Notes: a model not told the origin generated them from the letters alone. 60,454 nt of DNA from Deltaproteobacteria bacterium RBG_16_49_23 (GCA_001798855.1 MGQQ01000159.1:1-60454); one strand, 5' to 3'. Positions 14,808-24,794 are shown, counted from the first letter of the stretch. A program made the numbers and translations.

Positions 14808-17154
14808 TTCGCTTTTCCATCCCTTTCAGCGCCTCGAGAACACGCTCAGGGGTAATAGGAATTTTCTTGAAGCGGACTCCGATGGCGTTGTAAACCGCAT
14901 TGGCAAGGGCAGCAGCCACAGGATTCAGAGCCGCCTCACCAATCCCCTTGGCCCCGAATGGCCCTGTCGGTTCGTAAGTGTCGGTAAAATGGACTTCTAT
15001 GTTGTCCATTTCCGGCAAATCGTTTGCAGTCAACATCTTGAAGTCGGTGATCCAGCCGCCGCTGGTCAGTTCCCCGGATTCCTCATCATATTGCGTATCC
15101 TCCAGCAGGGCGTAACCTAATCCGCGATAGAGGCCTCCGAACAGCTGCCCTCGGGCCAGATCCGGATTGACCACCTGTCCCACGTCCGCATAGGCAAGGG
15201 CCTTTGTTGGCTTGATGACACCGGTCTCCGTGTTCACCTCGACCTCAATGAAGTAGGCCATGAAACAGGGAGGACAACTAACCTGGCGAAGGCTGTCGAC
15301 GGCAGCGATTGTACCCCAATTATTGATCTGAGCTGTCTTGGCCACCTCTCCCACAGATATTCTCCTGCCCTGAACACCGTCGACATAGACCATTCCCTGG
15401 CCAGCCTCTTCATCCACCTCCATTTTTAAGGAATGGGGAGGTGCCTGCAGAATCCTTGAGGCAAACTCCAACAGTTTTGTTTTTGCTTGTCCGGTTACCT
15501 TATGGAGAGCGCCCCCTCCGCAATAGATGCCCCTTGTGGCATGCGTGGCGACATCGTACACCGTTGTCCGAGTATCGACAGGTGAGATGCCAACTTTGTC
15601 GAGAGGGACCTTAAGCTCCTCTGCAACGATCTTAGCCAGTGCATCGAGGGTACCTCCTCCGAGGTCCATGAGGGCCGTCAGGAAATCGACTGAACCATCC
15701 TCATTGATCTTGACGATGCTTCCCGAATAATCAATGACCTCTCCAGCCATTGGGGCCCCAGCTCCGGAGGTGTGGAACCCTCTGGCCATGCCAATGCCCC
15801 GTCGAATGACCCCTTCCTTCTTCTCTCGCTTAAATTTATCCTTCCAGCCAACCAGTTCAGCTCCCTTCCGGAGCATCTCTTCCACGCCGCAACTCCGGAT
15901 GATGGACTTAACCGTGGGTCCCTGCCCCCAGAAGGTCTCCCCCAAGCCCACATAGTTTTTGAGACGGAGATCGATGGGATCTATCTCCAGCCTCTCGGCT
16001 AGCATATCCATCATGGATTCGACGGCAAAGGTCACCTGGGGGTTCCCAAAGCCCTGCATCGCACAGGCAGGGACTTTATTCGTATAGACTGCCCTGCCCT
16101 CAAACTTGAGATGGGGAAGGCGGTAAAGGGAAACCCACCACCCGGCCATGCATCCGAGAAGAGGATAGGCCTGGGTATTGTGGGCACCAATATCAATAAT
16201 CACCTTCATATGGCCGGCAACAAGCGTCCCATCTCTCTTCGCCCCCAGTTTTAGTTGAATCCAGGAAGGATATTTGCAATGATCGTACATGTCCTCTTCC
16301 CGGCTCGAAACAAGCTTCACGGGTCTTCTTGCTTTTAAGGCAAGAGCCACTCCGATGGGGACAACAGAATTCATCTGGATGCTCGACCCGAAGGATCCCC
16401 CCAAGGCCACCTTTTTGACATTGACCCTGCTTAGAGGGATATTGAAGATCTCCCCCAGAAGCTGTCGAACGTTGTGGATGGTCTGTGTAGTGGTCCACAC
16501 CGTGATACCCCCGTCCGCTTCCGGTTGGCAGACAACTGACTTTGGCTCCATCTGCGCATGGTAGACCCGGCCAGTCTCAAATGTCTCTTCGAAAATGATC
16601 TCTGCCTCTTTGAATCCCTTCTCAATATCTCCCTCTACAATCTCCCGGGAGGCGGCGATGTTGTTTTTGACCTTGATCTCGTCCTGTCCGAAAAGGATTG
16701 TACGGTGAAGGAGAGGACTTCCTTCTTTCATGGCCTCAAAGGGGTCAAAGACCGCAGGGAGCCTCTCATACTCCACGCGGACGAGGCTCAGAGCCTGTTC
16801 CGCCAGATCTTCTGTCTCGGCGGCAACTGCGGCAATGGCCTCCCCCACATGCCGCGGCGTGTGGGTCAGTACCTGCCTGTCCTTGAAGGTCTTGGACGGG
16901 ATGGTGACGATCCGCTCCGCGTATCTCAGATTTGGAACATCTCTCGGAGTAATACAGACAGCCCCGAGCTTCTCGGCTTCGCGTGTGTCGATTGTTTTGA
17001 TCGTTGCATGGGGAAAAGAACTCCGGAGGACACGGGCATGAAACATCCGGGGTAGCACGACGTCAGTCGTGTAGATCTCATGGCCCGTCACTTTTGAGAT
17101 TCCATCCTTCCGAATGGATGTTTTGCCAATAGCATGATATTGAGATTTTTCCAT
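14800..17154 (-). CDS. Molybdenum hydroxylase large subunit (set 1), purine-site residues altered
   Basis: Start set at ATG 17154, with AGGAAAAGGAA just upstream; an in-frame start at 17187 is weaker. About 784 residues of xanthine dehydrogenase/aldehyde oxidase type: N-terminal hammerhead domain (DVVLPRMFHARVLRSSFPHA), then the Mo-binding domains. The catalytic Glu motif FGAKGIGEAA is intact. The usual GGGFGGKE is instead GGSFGSSIQ, and the usual RGFG is QGFG (CAG codon at 16054–16056). In xanthine oxidoreductase those positions (Glu802, Arg880) hold the purine; aldehyde oxidases lack both. This subunit therefore probably acts on something other than xanthine. Shares an operon with a second, purine-type set. 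Confidence 0.93.
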   Translation of the reverse strand: MEKSQYHAIGKTSIRKDGISKVTGHEIYTTDVVLPRMFHARVLRSSFPHATIKTIDTREAEKLGAVCITPRDVPNLRYAERIVTIPSKTFKDRQVLTHTPRHVGEAIAAVAAETEDLAEQALSLVRVEYERLPAVFDPFEAMKEGSPLLHRTILFGQDEIKVKNNIAASREIVEGDIEKGFKEAEIIFEETFETGRVYHAQMEPKSVVCQPEADGGITVWTTTQTIHNVRQLLGEIFNIPLSRVNVKKVALGGSFGSSIQMNSVVPIGVALALKARRPVKLVSSREEDMYDHCKYPSWIQLKLGAKRDGTLVAGHMKVIIDIGAHNTQAYPLLGCMAGWWVSLYRLPHLKFEGRAVYTNKVPACAMQGFGNPQVTFAVESMMDMLAERLEIDPIDLRLKNYVGLGETFWGQGPTVKSIIRSCGVEEMLRKGAELVGWKDKFKREKKEGVIRRGIGMARGFHTSGAGAPMAGEVIDYSGSIVKINEDGSVDFLTALMDLGGGTLDALAKIVAEELKVPLDKVGISPVDTRTTVYDVATHATRGIYCGGGALHKVTGQAKTKLLEFASRILQAPPHSLKMEVDEEAGQGMVYVDGVQGRRISVGEVAKTAQINNWGTIAAVDSLRQVSCPPCFMAYFIEVEVNTETGVIKPTKALAYADVGQVVNPDLARGQLFGGLYRGLGYALLEDTQYDEESGELTSGGWITDFKMLTANDLPEMDNIEVHFTDTYEPTGPFGAKGIGEAALNPVAAALANAVYNAIGVRFKKIPITPERVLEALKGMEKRND

Positions 17155-17197
17155 TTCCTTTTCCTGCAACTGTTTAACAAACCTCAAATTCCGATTC

Positions 17198-17298
17198 TGT
17201 CATTCCCGTGCAAACGGGAATCCAGAAATGGGTGTTGCTCTAAGATGTGGATTCCAGCTGGAGTTTATCCTGTACTTTGTTACGGGACAGGAATGACA
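17198..17298. repeat. Inverted repeat TGTCATTCC...GGAATGACA
   Basis: A 101-bp spacer between the two large-subunit genes is bounded by TGTCATTCC and its reverse complement, with an internal CCCGTGCAAACGGG hairpin. A common bacterial dispersed repeat type. No gene. Confidence 0.55.
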
Positions 17299-17302
17299 AC
17301 CC

Positions 17303-19606
17303 CTATCCCATGTCTTTCTTTTCTTTGAGTGCCTTCACGATCTTCTCCGGCGTCAGCGGAAGATCATAAATCCGTACACCAATGGCATTAAAAACCGCAT
17401 TTGCAATCGCAGGGGCAACCGAACAGACCGAAGGTTCTCCCACTCCCTTTGCTCCAAAGGGGCCGACACCATCACCTGATTCGATCAGAATGGTCTCAAC
17501 ATCCGGCACATCCATCGACGTGGGCAGAAGGTATTCCGAGAAGGACGGGGTCATGGTGATCCCTTGATTCAGAATGACCTCTTCTGTCAAACTATAGCCC
17601 ATACCGTAGATTGCTCCACCTTCGATCTGACCTTCAACACTTAAACGGTTGATGGCTCTGCCCACGTCAAAAGAGGAGATGAGTTTCAATACCTGAATCC
17701 TTCCTGTCTCCTCATCCACAGCCACCTCTGCACCGTGTGTACCGAACGTAAAATCAGGGAAGACCTGCCCCTCAATCCTCTCAAATTGAGCTATATTGCG
17801 AAAGGGAGCCTTAAAAAGGGCCACATGATAAAGTGGAACCCCATCAGAGGCGCAGGCCCTCACCACCTCTTTAAGAGGAAGACTCTTTCCAGTTCCTTCT
17901 TTGTCGATCACTTCCCGGTCTACCAGGTCAAGACTCTCAGGATCAATGCCAAGCATCCCGGCTGCCTTATGAACCAATACCTTCCGGACCTCAAGGGCGG
18001 CCATAAGCGTTGCATTTCCGGACATATAGAGCTGCCGGGTTGCAGTGGTCGTTCCGGCAAACGGGGTTAACGCCGTATCCGCAATATAGATCTTTATGTC
18101 TTCAATTGGAACTCCAAGAATTTCAGCCGTGATCTGACAGAGGGAGGAGGCCTGACCGCCGCCGATGTCCTGAATTCCCGCCCGTATGGTCACGCTTCCA
18201 TCCATTTCGATCGAGACATGGGAGCGTGAGGTGTCATGGAGAAAGACCATTCTTCCATAACTCGTCATCCCGGAGGCAATTCCCCTTCCGATTCTCATCT
18301 GACCGGAGGGCAAAGTTCTCTCTTCAAGGGCCTCGATGACTTTCTCCGTAGTCTCCTGCAAGGCGACATGGCGTTCAAGGATCTGCCCGGTGGCTAAAGC
18401 TTCCCCCTTTTCGAGATAGTTCATCATACGAATCTTTTCAGGCTCCAATCCGGTCCGCCTGGCCAATTCATCCATCTGTGATTCATAGGCAAAACAGACC
18501 TGGGGCGCTCCGAATCCGCGATTGGCGCTTGTAAAGGTATTATTCGTCAGGACCGTATAGCCATCCACTTTCACATGTGGGATCCGGTAGGGGCCTGCCG
18601 CATTGACCATGGAGTAAAGGAGAACCCACGGGCTGAGATAGACATAGGCACCCGCATCGGAGACCAGTTTTGCCTCAAGGGCTGTTAATCGTCCGTCCTT
18701 TTTTGCCCCGGTTTTATAAATCATCACATAGGGATGGCGCTTGCTGTGGGAGAGGATCGACTCCTCACGGGTATAGGTCAGTTTCACCGGCCTTCCTGTT
18801 TTATAAGTAAGAAGAGCAAGGAACGCCTCAACGGTGATATCCTCTTTTCCGCCGAAACCTCCGCCCACATAAGTTCCAATCACCCTTACCCGGTTATGGG
18901 GAAGATTGAGGACATCGGCAATACCCCTGAAATGTTCGATCACCTGTGTGGAGACTCGAATCGTGATGACTCCGTCTTCATCAATCCAGGCCATGCCGGA
19001 TTCCGGCTCCAGATAGGCATGATCGACAAAGGGAACGCGGTAGGTATTCTCCACGATGATATCGGCTTCGGAGAAACCCATCTTCACATCACCCTTCACC
19101 ACCTCATAATGTGTGATGATATTGGGTCTTCCCTCCTGGACCAAAGGGGCATCGGGTTTCATCGCCTCGATTGGATCGAAGATTCCGGGAAGCGGTTCAT
19201 AATCCACTCTAATCAATTCCAGGGCCTTTTCCGCAATCTCCTCTGCCTCAGCCGCAACGAGCGCTACAGCCTCCCCCATGAAGTGGACTTTTCTATCTGC
19301 GAGAACACGGTAGAGCCCTTCAAACCCACCCCCAACCACGTGGGTCTGTCCGAAACGGGTCACCGATTCGTTTCGGGGAACATCTTTGGCCGTGAGGACG
19401 GCTTTGACACCTTTGAGCCGCTCGGCCCTTGAGGTATTGACGGAGAGAATTCTTGCAGATGGATAGTTGCTTCTCAGCACCTTTCCATAAAGCATTCCCG
19501 GCAAGGAAAAATCGGCTGCATAACAGGTTAACCCGAATGCCTTCTCCCATGCATCGTGCCGAGGAATGGGCTTACCAATGATTCTCAATTCAGTTTTCTC
19601 GTTCAT
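17303..19606 (-). CDS. Molybdenum hydroxylase large subunit (set 2), purine-type
   Basis: 767 residues, xanthine dehydrogenase family. The hammerhead domain (about 1–130) is followed by Mo domains with VGGGFGGKED (Gln- and Glu-bearing substrate loop), TSANRGFGAPQ (Arg codon at 18518–18520) and the catalytic FGAKGVGEP. All three residues known to act in purine hydroxylation (Glu802, Arg880 and Glu1261 of the bovine enzyme) have counterparts here, so this set fits a xanthine/hypoxanthine dehydrogenase. Its ATG overlaps the stop of the FeS subunit by 4 nt. With 19603–20103 and 20154–20993 it forms a complete three-subunit enzyme. Confidence 0.94.
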   Translation of the reverse strand: MNEKTELRIIGKPIPRHDAWEKAFGLTCYAADFSLPGMLYGKVLRSNYPSARILSVNTSRAERLKGVKAVLTAKDVPRNESVTRFGQTHVVGGGFEGLYRVLADRKVHFMGEAVALVAAEAEEIAEKALELIRVDYEPLPGIFDPIEAMKPDAPLVQEGRPNIITHYEVVKGDVKMGFSEADIIVENTYRVPFVDHAYLEPESGMAWIDEDGVITIRVSTQVIEHFRGIADVLNLPHNRVRVIGTYVGGGFGGKEDITVEAFLALLTYKTGRPVKLTYTREESILSHSKRHPYVMIYKTGAKKDGRLTALEAKLVSDAGAYVYLSPWVLLYSMVNAAGPYRIPHVKVDGYTVLTNNTFTSANRGFGAPQVCFAYESQMDELARRTGLEPEKIRMMNYLEKGEALATGQILERHVALQETTEKVIEALEERTLPSGQMRIGRGIASGMTSYGRMVFLHDTSRSHVSIEMDGSVTIRAGIQDIGGGQASSLCQITAEILGVPIEDIKIYIADTALTPFAGTTTATRQLYMSGNATLMAALEVRKVLVHKAAGMLGIDPESLDLVDREVIDKEGTGKSLPLKEVVRACASDGVPLYHVALFKAPFRNIAQFERIEGQVFPDFTFGTHGAEVAVDEETGRIQVLKLISSFDVGRAINRLSVEGQIEGGAIYGMGYSLTEEVILNQGITMTPSFSEYLLPTSMDVPDVETILIESGDGVGPFGAKGVGEPSVCSVAPAIANAVFNAIGVRIYDLPLTPEKIVKALKEKKDMG

Positions 19607-20103
19607 CGTCTATCGTTCTTCGTCCGTCGTAATTTCAAGGCTGCCTCTTCAATGGCTTCGATGATCTTTTTATATCCTGTGCATCGGCAGAGATTTCCTG
19701 AGATCGCTTTTCCGATTTCTTCTCTCGAAGGCTTCGGGTTTTTGTCAAGTAAACCTTTTGCCGTGACGATCATGCCGGCGGAACAGAAACCACACTGGAT
19801 CGCGCCCTTCTTTATAAAACTCTCCTGAAGGGGATGGGGCTTATCCGGTGTCCCGATTCCCTTAAGCGTCACCACCCTCTGTCCGTCAGCCTGGAGAGCA
19901 AGGGTCAGACAGGCATTCACCGGTTTTCCGTCGAGCAGGACAGCGCAGGCGCCACAGTCGCCCTTCCCGCATCCCTCCTTCACTTCGGTGTGACTCAGTC
20001 TCTCTCTCATAACATGAAGAAGCGTCTCCCGCGGAGTTACTTCTGCCTTCTTCCATTCTCCATTGACATTGAGTTTTAATGGGTAAGTTTTAGATACTTT
20101 CAT
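19603..20103 (-). CDS. Molybdenum hydroxylase, small 2x[2Fe-2S] subunit (set 2)
   Basis: 166 residues. N-terminal ferredoxin domain with CGKGDCGAC-x11-C and C-terminal helical domain with CGFC and CRCTGYKK, giving eight cysteines for two clusters. Overlaps the large subunit start by 4 nt. A short basic tail (RRTKNDRR) extends past the usual end. Confidence 0.93.
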   Translation of the reverse strand: MKVSKTYPLKLNVNGEWKKAEVTPRETLLHVMRERLSHTEVKEGCGKGDCGACAVLLDGKPVNACLTLALQADGQRVVTLKGIGTPDKPHPLQESFIKKGAIQCGFCSAGMIVTAKGLLDKNPKPSREEIGKAISGNLCRCTGYKKIIEAIEEAALKLRRTKNDRR

Positions 20104-20153
20104 TGCCGCAATGCTCTATGCCCCTGATCTGTTTATCGAAAACAGAGCCCCTG

Positions 20154-20993
20154 TTATTGGGTAACCCGTTTCATCACCCGTTTCAGAAGCACAGAGGCCA
20201 TCTCCGTTCTGTACTCTTTGCTTGCTCTGATATCTGAGATCGGACTGATTTCCTTCCCGATGGTCTCACAGCATGCTCTGAGAAGTCTTTCGGTTAACTC
20301 ATGATTCTCCAGCATCTCTTCGATTCGATAGGCCCGAATGGGTTTGGGCGCAACAGCTCCACAACCAATCCTTGCCTTTTTGCAAAAAGTTTTCTCCATC
20401 TCCATCAAAACAGCAATACTGACCACTGAGACGGCCATGGAATTCCGAAGGCCCAGCTTGAAGTAGGCTGTTTTTGCATTGGGGTTGCATTTGGGAACAA
20501 TAACCTCTTTAATCATCTCGTCTCGTTTCAATACCGTCTGATTCGGTCCAACAAAAAACTGATGGATAGGAACCTGTTTCTCTTTCCCTCCTTGAATTAC
20601 AATGATGGCCTCCAGGGCCAGCAGCGGAACCGCCGTATCCGCCGCAGGAGAGCCATCTGCCAGATTTCCTGCAATCGTCGCCCGATTTCTCACCAGGGGG
20701 TTCCCGAGTTGATTGGCCGCCTCGGAAAGAAGGGGGGCCCATTTCTGAATAATTTTGGAGGAGGCCAATTCCGAAACGGTCGTAAGGGCCCCAATGTGGA
20801 TTTTCTTTTTATCTTCTTTAATATAGGAGAGGCCTTTTAACTGGCTGATATCGATCAAGACCTCGGGGCGGATCGCTCTTGCCCGGAGGTCCGGAATGAC
20901 ATTCGTCCCCCCTGCAATCAGCGTGGCCTTCTTCTTCCATTGCTTCATCAAATGGAGGATCTCTTTCAGATTTTGAGGCCGGATATATTCCAT
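20154..20993 (-). CDS. Molybdenum hydroxylase FAD subunit (set 2)
   Basis: 279 residues, CoxM/XdhB type. FAD motifs AGGTNVIPDLR and TIAGNLADGSPAADTAVPL are intact. First of the three set-2 genes, lying 26 bases after livF, so the hydroxylase is probably cotranscribed with the ABC transporter. That links uptake and oxidation of the same substrate. Confidence 0.92.
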   Translation of the reverse strand: MEYIRPQNLKEILHLMKQWKKKATLIAGGTNVIPDLRARAIRPEVLIDISQLKGLSYIKEDKKKIHIGALTTVSELASSKIIQKWAPLLSEAANQLGNPLVRNRATIAGNLADGSPAADTAVPLLALEAIIVIQGGKEKQVPIHQFFVGPNQTVLKRDEMIKEVIVPKCNPNAKTAYFKLGLRNSMAVSVVSIAVLMEMEKTFCKKARIGCGAVAPKPIRAYRIEEMLENHELTERLLRACCETIGKEISPISDIRASKEYRTEMASVLLKRVMKRVTQ

Positions 20994-21019
20994 TCTTTCG
21001 CCCTATTTCACCCTGAGCT

Positions 21020-21724
21020 CTACCCTCTCAGGTAGGCCTTTTGGATCAGGTCACTCTGAAAAAGTTCGCTCCGATTCCCTTTCACAACGATCTCACCTTT
21101 CTGAAGGACATACCCCTTGGAGGCAATGGAAAGGGCTTTTTTTGCATTCTGCTCAATCAGTAAGATCGTATTTCCCTCCTCATTGATCCTCTTGATCGTC
21201 TTAACAAATTCTTCTACCAGAATGGGGGAAAGCCCAAGGGAGGGCTCATCCAGGAGAAGGATTTTGGGCTTTCCCATCATGCCCCGGCCAATGGCGACCA
21301 TGCCCTGCTCTCCACCGCTCATCGTGCCGGCCACCTGATTGAGCCTTTCCTGTAGACGTGGAAATAAACGATAAATGGTCTCCAGCCGCTTCTGGATCTC
21401 TCCTTCATCTTTTTCCGAAAAAGCGCCCAGTCTCAGATTTTCAAGCGCCGTCATCTTAGGGAAGAGCCTTCTTCCTTCGGGCACCACACTGATCCCTGCC
21501 CCGACGACCTGATGGGGCTTCCAGGAATGAATGGGCCTTCCTTCAAAAAAAATGGAGCCTTCCACCAGTGAGACCAATCTCAGGATCGTCTTCATAGTAG
21601 TGGTCTTTCCCGCCCCATTGCTTCCGAGGAGGCAGACAAGCTCCCCCTTCTCGATCTCCATGCTCACCTTTCGGAGCATGGGAACTCCCCCATACTGCGT
21701 CGAAATACCTTCAAGCTTGAGCAT
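21020..21724 (-). CDS. livF: Branched-chain-type ABC transporter ATPase
   Basis: 234 residues. Walker A GSNGAGKTTT, signature MSGGEQGMVAIGR, Walker B ILLLDEPSLGL. LivF-type short ATPase of a HAAT (hydrophobic amino acid/amide) importer. Overlaps the end of livG by 14 nt. The operon with molybdenum hydroxylases and an IclR regulator suggests the cargo is a nitrogen heterocycle or ureide, as for urea- and amide-specific members of this family, rather than leucine; this is inference. Confidence 0.9.
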   Translation of the reverse strand: MLKLEGISTQYGGVPMLRKVSMEIEKGELVCLLGSNGAGKTTTMKTILRLVSLVEGSIFFEGRPIHSWKPHQVVGAGISVVPEGRRLFPKMTALENLRLGAFSEKDEGEIQKRLETIYRLFPRLQERLNQVAGTMSGGEQGMVAIGRGMMGKPKILLLDEPSLGLSPILVEEFVKTIKRINEEGNTILLIEQNAKKALSIASKGYVLQKGEIVVKGNRSELFQSDLIQKAYLRG

Positions 21725-22502
21725 CCTTCTCTTCCCTTCCCAGATAGGCTTCGAGCACTAACTCGTTGTCCGAAATCTCATGAAATGTCCCTTCGGCAAT
21801 CTTGCGACCATAGTTGAGAACGATCACCCTATCCGCTACCTTCCGGATCACAGCCATGTCATGCTCAATAATGATGATGCCAATTTCTCCGACCTTCTGC
21901 CTTACCTTCCGGATGTCCTCCATCAGCTCTTCGGTTTCCGCGGGGGACATCCCGGCGGAGGGCTCATCTAAAAGAAGGAGCTTTGGATTGGAGGCCAGCG
22001 CCCGGCAGATCTCCACTTTTCTCCGGTCAGCCTGGGGGAGATCTCCTGCCCGCTGGTAACAGTTTGTTAACAGACCTTCACTGAACTGACTTAAAAGCTC
22101 CAATCCCTTTTCCACGCCTTGTTCGATTTCCCTCTCCACATAACTTCTCCGGAAGATGGCGTCGAACCAGTTCGAGTCCTGTTGAGGATGCATCCCGATT
22201 AAGACATTATCAAGCACGCTCAGGTTGAGAAAAAGCCTGTTATTCTGAAATGTCCTGGCAACCCCCTGCTTGGCAATTTTAAAGGTGGGAAGTCCCACCA
22301 TATTCTTCCCACAATAACGGATTTCACCTCCTGTGGGCTTATAGATGCCGGTGAGGAGATTGAAAAAGGTCGTCTTTCCTGACCCGTTCGGTCCGATCAG
22401 GCCGACTGTCTCTCCCTGGTCAATGGTGAAATCCACTTCATTGACAGCGGCTAACCCTCCGAAGTGAATGGTCAATTTATTGGTTTCTAACAATGAAGAC
22501 AT
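21711..22502 (-). CDS. livG: Branched-chain-type ABC transporter ATPase
   Basis: 264 residues from ATG 22502 (MSSLLETNKLTIHFGG); an in-frame start at 22547 would add 15 non-conserved residues. Walker A GPNGSGKTTF, LivG-type signature (AGDLPQADRRKVEICRAL) and Walker B LLLLDEPSAGM, with the extended LivG insert between. The pair of the LivF protein downstream. Energises import with LivH/LivM. Confidence 0.9.
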   Translation of the reverse strand: MSSLLETNKLTIHFGGLAAVNEVDFTIDQGETVGLIGPNGSGKTTFFNLLTGIYKPTGGEIRYCGKNMVGLPTFKIAKQGVARTFQNNRLFLNLSVLDNVLIGMHPQQDSNWFDAIFRRSYVEREIEQGVEKGLELLSQFSEGLLTNCYQRAGDLPQADRRKVEICRALASNPKLLLLDEPSAGMSPAETEELMEDIRKVRQKVGEIGIIIIEHDMAVIRKVADRVIVLNYGRKIAEGTFHEISDNELVLEAYLGREEKDAQA

Positions 22503-22658
22503 AAGACTTTCTACCTCACTGCCAATAGCTGAAATTTCGAATGCCAAAGTTCAAATGCCAAATCAAATCCAAAGCTCAAATGTCAAAGAATTTTAAAATT
22601 TAGAATTTGACATTCATTTGACATTTAGATTTTGAAATTTGGCATTGATGCACCAAAT

Positions 22659-23810
22659 TTATTTCTTATAGATTCTCATCTTCTGAGGAAACAGACCCTG
22701 AGGCCGAAACATCAGCATCGTGACAACGATCAGACCGTAGATCAAGACCCGGAAATCCTCAAAGGCCCGAAACTTCTCAGGCAGAATCGTCAGAAGGATG
22801 GCTCCGATGATCACCCCGAAGACGTTATCCATTCCTCCCAGGATGACCATGGTGACCACCACCACCGATACGATGAAAGCAAAATTCTCAGGCGATATAA
22901 AACCGATATAGTGGGAGTACACCGTCCCTGCTACCCCTCCGAAGAAGGCATCAATGCAGAAGGCTAATATTTTATACCAGGTCACATCAATTCCATGACA
23001 CCGGGCGGCAATCTCATCCTCCCGGATGGCATTCCAGGTCAGCCCCACGCGGGAATGATGAAGACGATGGGCAACGAAGAGAGACCCTCCGACCAGAAGG
23101 AAGATCAGGTAGTAATAATTTGACTGGAAGGGAAGCTGATACCCAAAGAGACTCAATGGTTCTTTGAAGGAGTGACCGAAAAGAGAGGGAGGAGGAATGT
23201 TGGGGATGCCATTGGGCCCGCCTGTCCATGAAAAATTGTTGAGGAGGATATAGACGATGAGGCCAAAAGCGATTGTGACAAGGGATAAGTAGTAGTCCTT
23301 GGTCTTCATACAGGGAATTCCGAGAAGAAGACCGAAGATAGAGGCAAGGCTTCCGCCAACCAGAAGACCCAACCAGAAGGAGATATGAAAATGAACCGCT
23401 AATAGGGCGGAGGCATAGGCCCCGATTCCATAGGAGGCCGCTGTGGCAAAGTTGACCACATTCGTGCTTCCAAGCTGAAAATTGAGGCCGAGGGCCAGGA
23501 TGGCAAAGAGCCCGGCCATGACGCAGATGTGAATCAGGTAGGGGCTTGCTTGAAAAATAAAAGGAAGTGTAAGAAGCATCGCAACAAACCCTGCTCCTGC
23601 CACGATCTTCAGTTCTTTAAAGAGCCCTGTCAGGGTGAGGCGCGCCTTCTCCCATTTTTTGAACATCACCCCCAGGCCGATAAAAAAGAGGAGAAAAGCG
23701 ATCACCTTTCCAGTTTCATCAGTCTTCATGAAGGCGGCAAAGAGAATGAAAAAGAATGCCTCCACTGCCAGCAGGATGACGGCCCGTCCGATGGTTCGGG
23801 GTAGCATCAC
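22659..23810 (-). CDS. livM: Branched-chain-type ABC transporter permease
   Basis: 383 residues, about ten membrane segments. LivM signatures include GLGVMFKKW, GAYASALLAVHFHISFW and the cytoplasmic coupling helix around VGLTWNAIREDEIAARCHGID. GTG 23810 or ATG 23807 starts it; AAGGAGG is upstream. A 110-base gap to livG holds short AT-rich inverted repeats of the type AAATGTCAAA. Confidence 0.9.
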   Translation of the reverse strand: MMLPRTIGRAVILLAVEAFFFILFAAFMKTDETGKVIAFLLFFIGLGVMFKKWEKARLTLTGLFKELKIVAGAGFVAMLLTLPFIFQASPYLIHICVMAGLFAILALGLNFQLGSTNVVNFATAASYGIGAYASALLAVHFHISFWLGLLVGGSLASIFGLLLGIPCMKTKDYYLSLVTIAFGLIVYILLNNFSWTGGPNGIPNIPPPSLFGHSFKEPLSLFGYQLPFQSNYYYLIFLLVGGSLFVAHRLHHSRVGLTWNAIREDEIAARCHGIDVTWYKILAFCIDAFFGGVAGTVYSHYIGFISPENFAFIVSVVVVTMVILGGMDNVFGVIIGAILLTILPEKFRAFEDFRVLIYGLIVVTMLMFRPQGLFPQKMRIYKK

Positions 23811-23822
23811 TTACAAACCTCC

Positions 23823-24794
23823 TTAAACCTTTTCGTAGACTTTCTCTCCTAAAATCCCGGAGGGTTTAAATATTAAGAAAAAGATCACCACCAGAAAAGC
23901 AAAGACATCGGTATAGGGAGTGCCTCCGGGAATGAAGGCCGCGGCAAAGGTCTCCACCAATCCCAGGATCAAACCGCCGATGATGGCTCCGTAGACATTT
24001 CCCAGTCCTCCCACCACGGCAGCCGAAAATCCCTTTACGCCACCCATCAATCCCATATCAAACCGGATGATATTGTTATAGGCCCCGATGAGGATGCCGG
24101 CGATAGCGCCCAGGACAGAGCCGATTAAAAAGGTGACCGCCACAGTGCGATCAATATTGATCCCCATCATTGCGGCGGCCTCCGTGTCCTGGGAGACCGC
24201 CCGGATTGCGGCTCCTATTCTCGTCCTCTTGATGAAGAGAAACATCATGGAGATGAGAAAGATCGTCGTTCCAAAAATGATTAAACTATCGAGCCGGATG
24301 AGAACGCCTTCCCACTGGAAACTGGTCTGGGGCAGAATCCTCGGAAAGATCTGGGGATTGCTTCCGTGAGGAAAGGAGAGCCTCACTGTTTCCCGGACAA
24401 CCATCCCTAATGCCACCGTGGCCACCAGCACCATCAGCAGAGGGGCATAACGAAAAGGTCTGATGACGACCCTCTCAAAAAAGGTCCCGATCAGTCCTGT
24501 GAGAACCATGGCCATCAGGATCAAAAGGGGAACGAAGACATAACCCGGGAGAAAGGTCACAAGTCCGAGGAGTTTCGCCAGCCCATAGAGGATAAGGGTC
24601 ATAAAAGCTCCAAGGATACAGACATCACCATGGGAAAAGTGGACTACATTGAGTGCGCCGAAGAAGAGATTAAATCCGATGGCGATGAGCGTATAGGTGC
24701 ATCCGAGGAGTAATGCATTGATCAGTTGCTGAAAGATTTCTGCCACTCCACTTCTCCTTCCTGAGGAATCATTTCGAGTCCCTTCACTCCTCAT
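23823..24794 (-). CDS. livH: Branched-chain-type ABC transporter permease
   Basis: Up to 323 residues. The true start is probably GTG 24746 (VAEIFQQLINALLLG), as the first 16 residues are polar and non-family. LivH features: GFNLFFGALNVVHFSHGDV at the first segments, RIGAAIRAVSQDTEAAAMMGINID (coupling helix) and a C-terminal GLVETFAAAFIPG. Partner of LivM. Confidence 0.88.
   Translation of the reverse strand: MRSEGTRNDSSGRRSGVAEIFQQLINALLLGCTYTLIAIGFNLFFGALNVVHFSHGDVCILGAFMTLILYGLAKLLGLVTFLPGYVFVPLLILMAMVLTGLIGTFFERVVIRPFRYAPLLMVLVATVALGMVVRETVRLSFPHGSNPQIFPRILPQTSFQWEGVLIRLDSLIIFGTTIFLISMMFLFIKRTRIGAAIRAVSQDTEAAAMMGINIDRTVAVTFLIGSVLGAIAGILIGAYNNIIRFDMGLMGGVKGFSAAVVGGLGNVYGAIIGGLILGLVETFAAAFIPGGTPYTDVFAFLVVIFFLIFKPSGILGEKVYEKV

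Noticed and set aside
14551-17055. Several plus-strand frames up to 165 codons
   Set aside because: Shadows of the molybdenum hydroxylase genes on the opposite strand.
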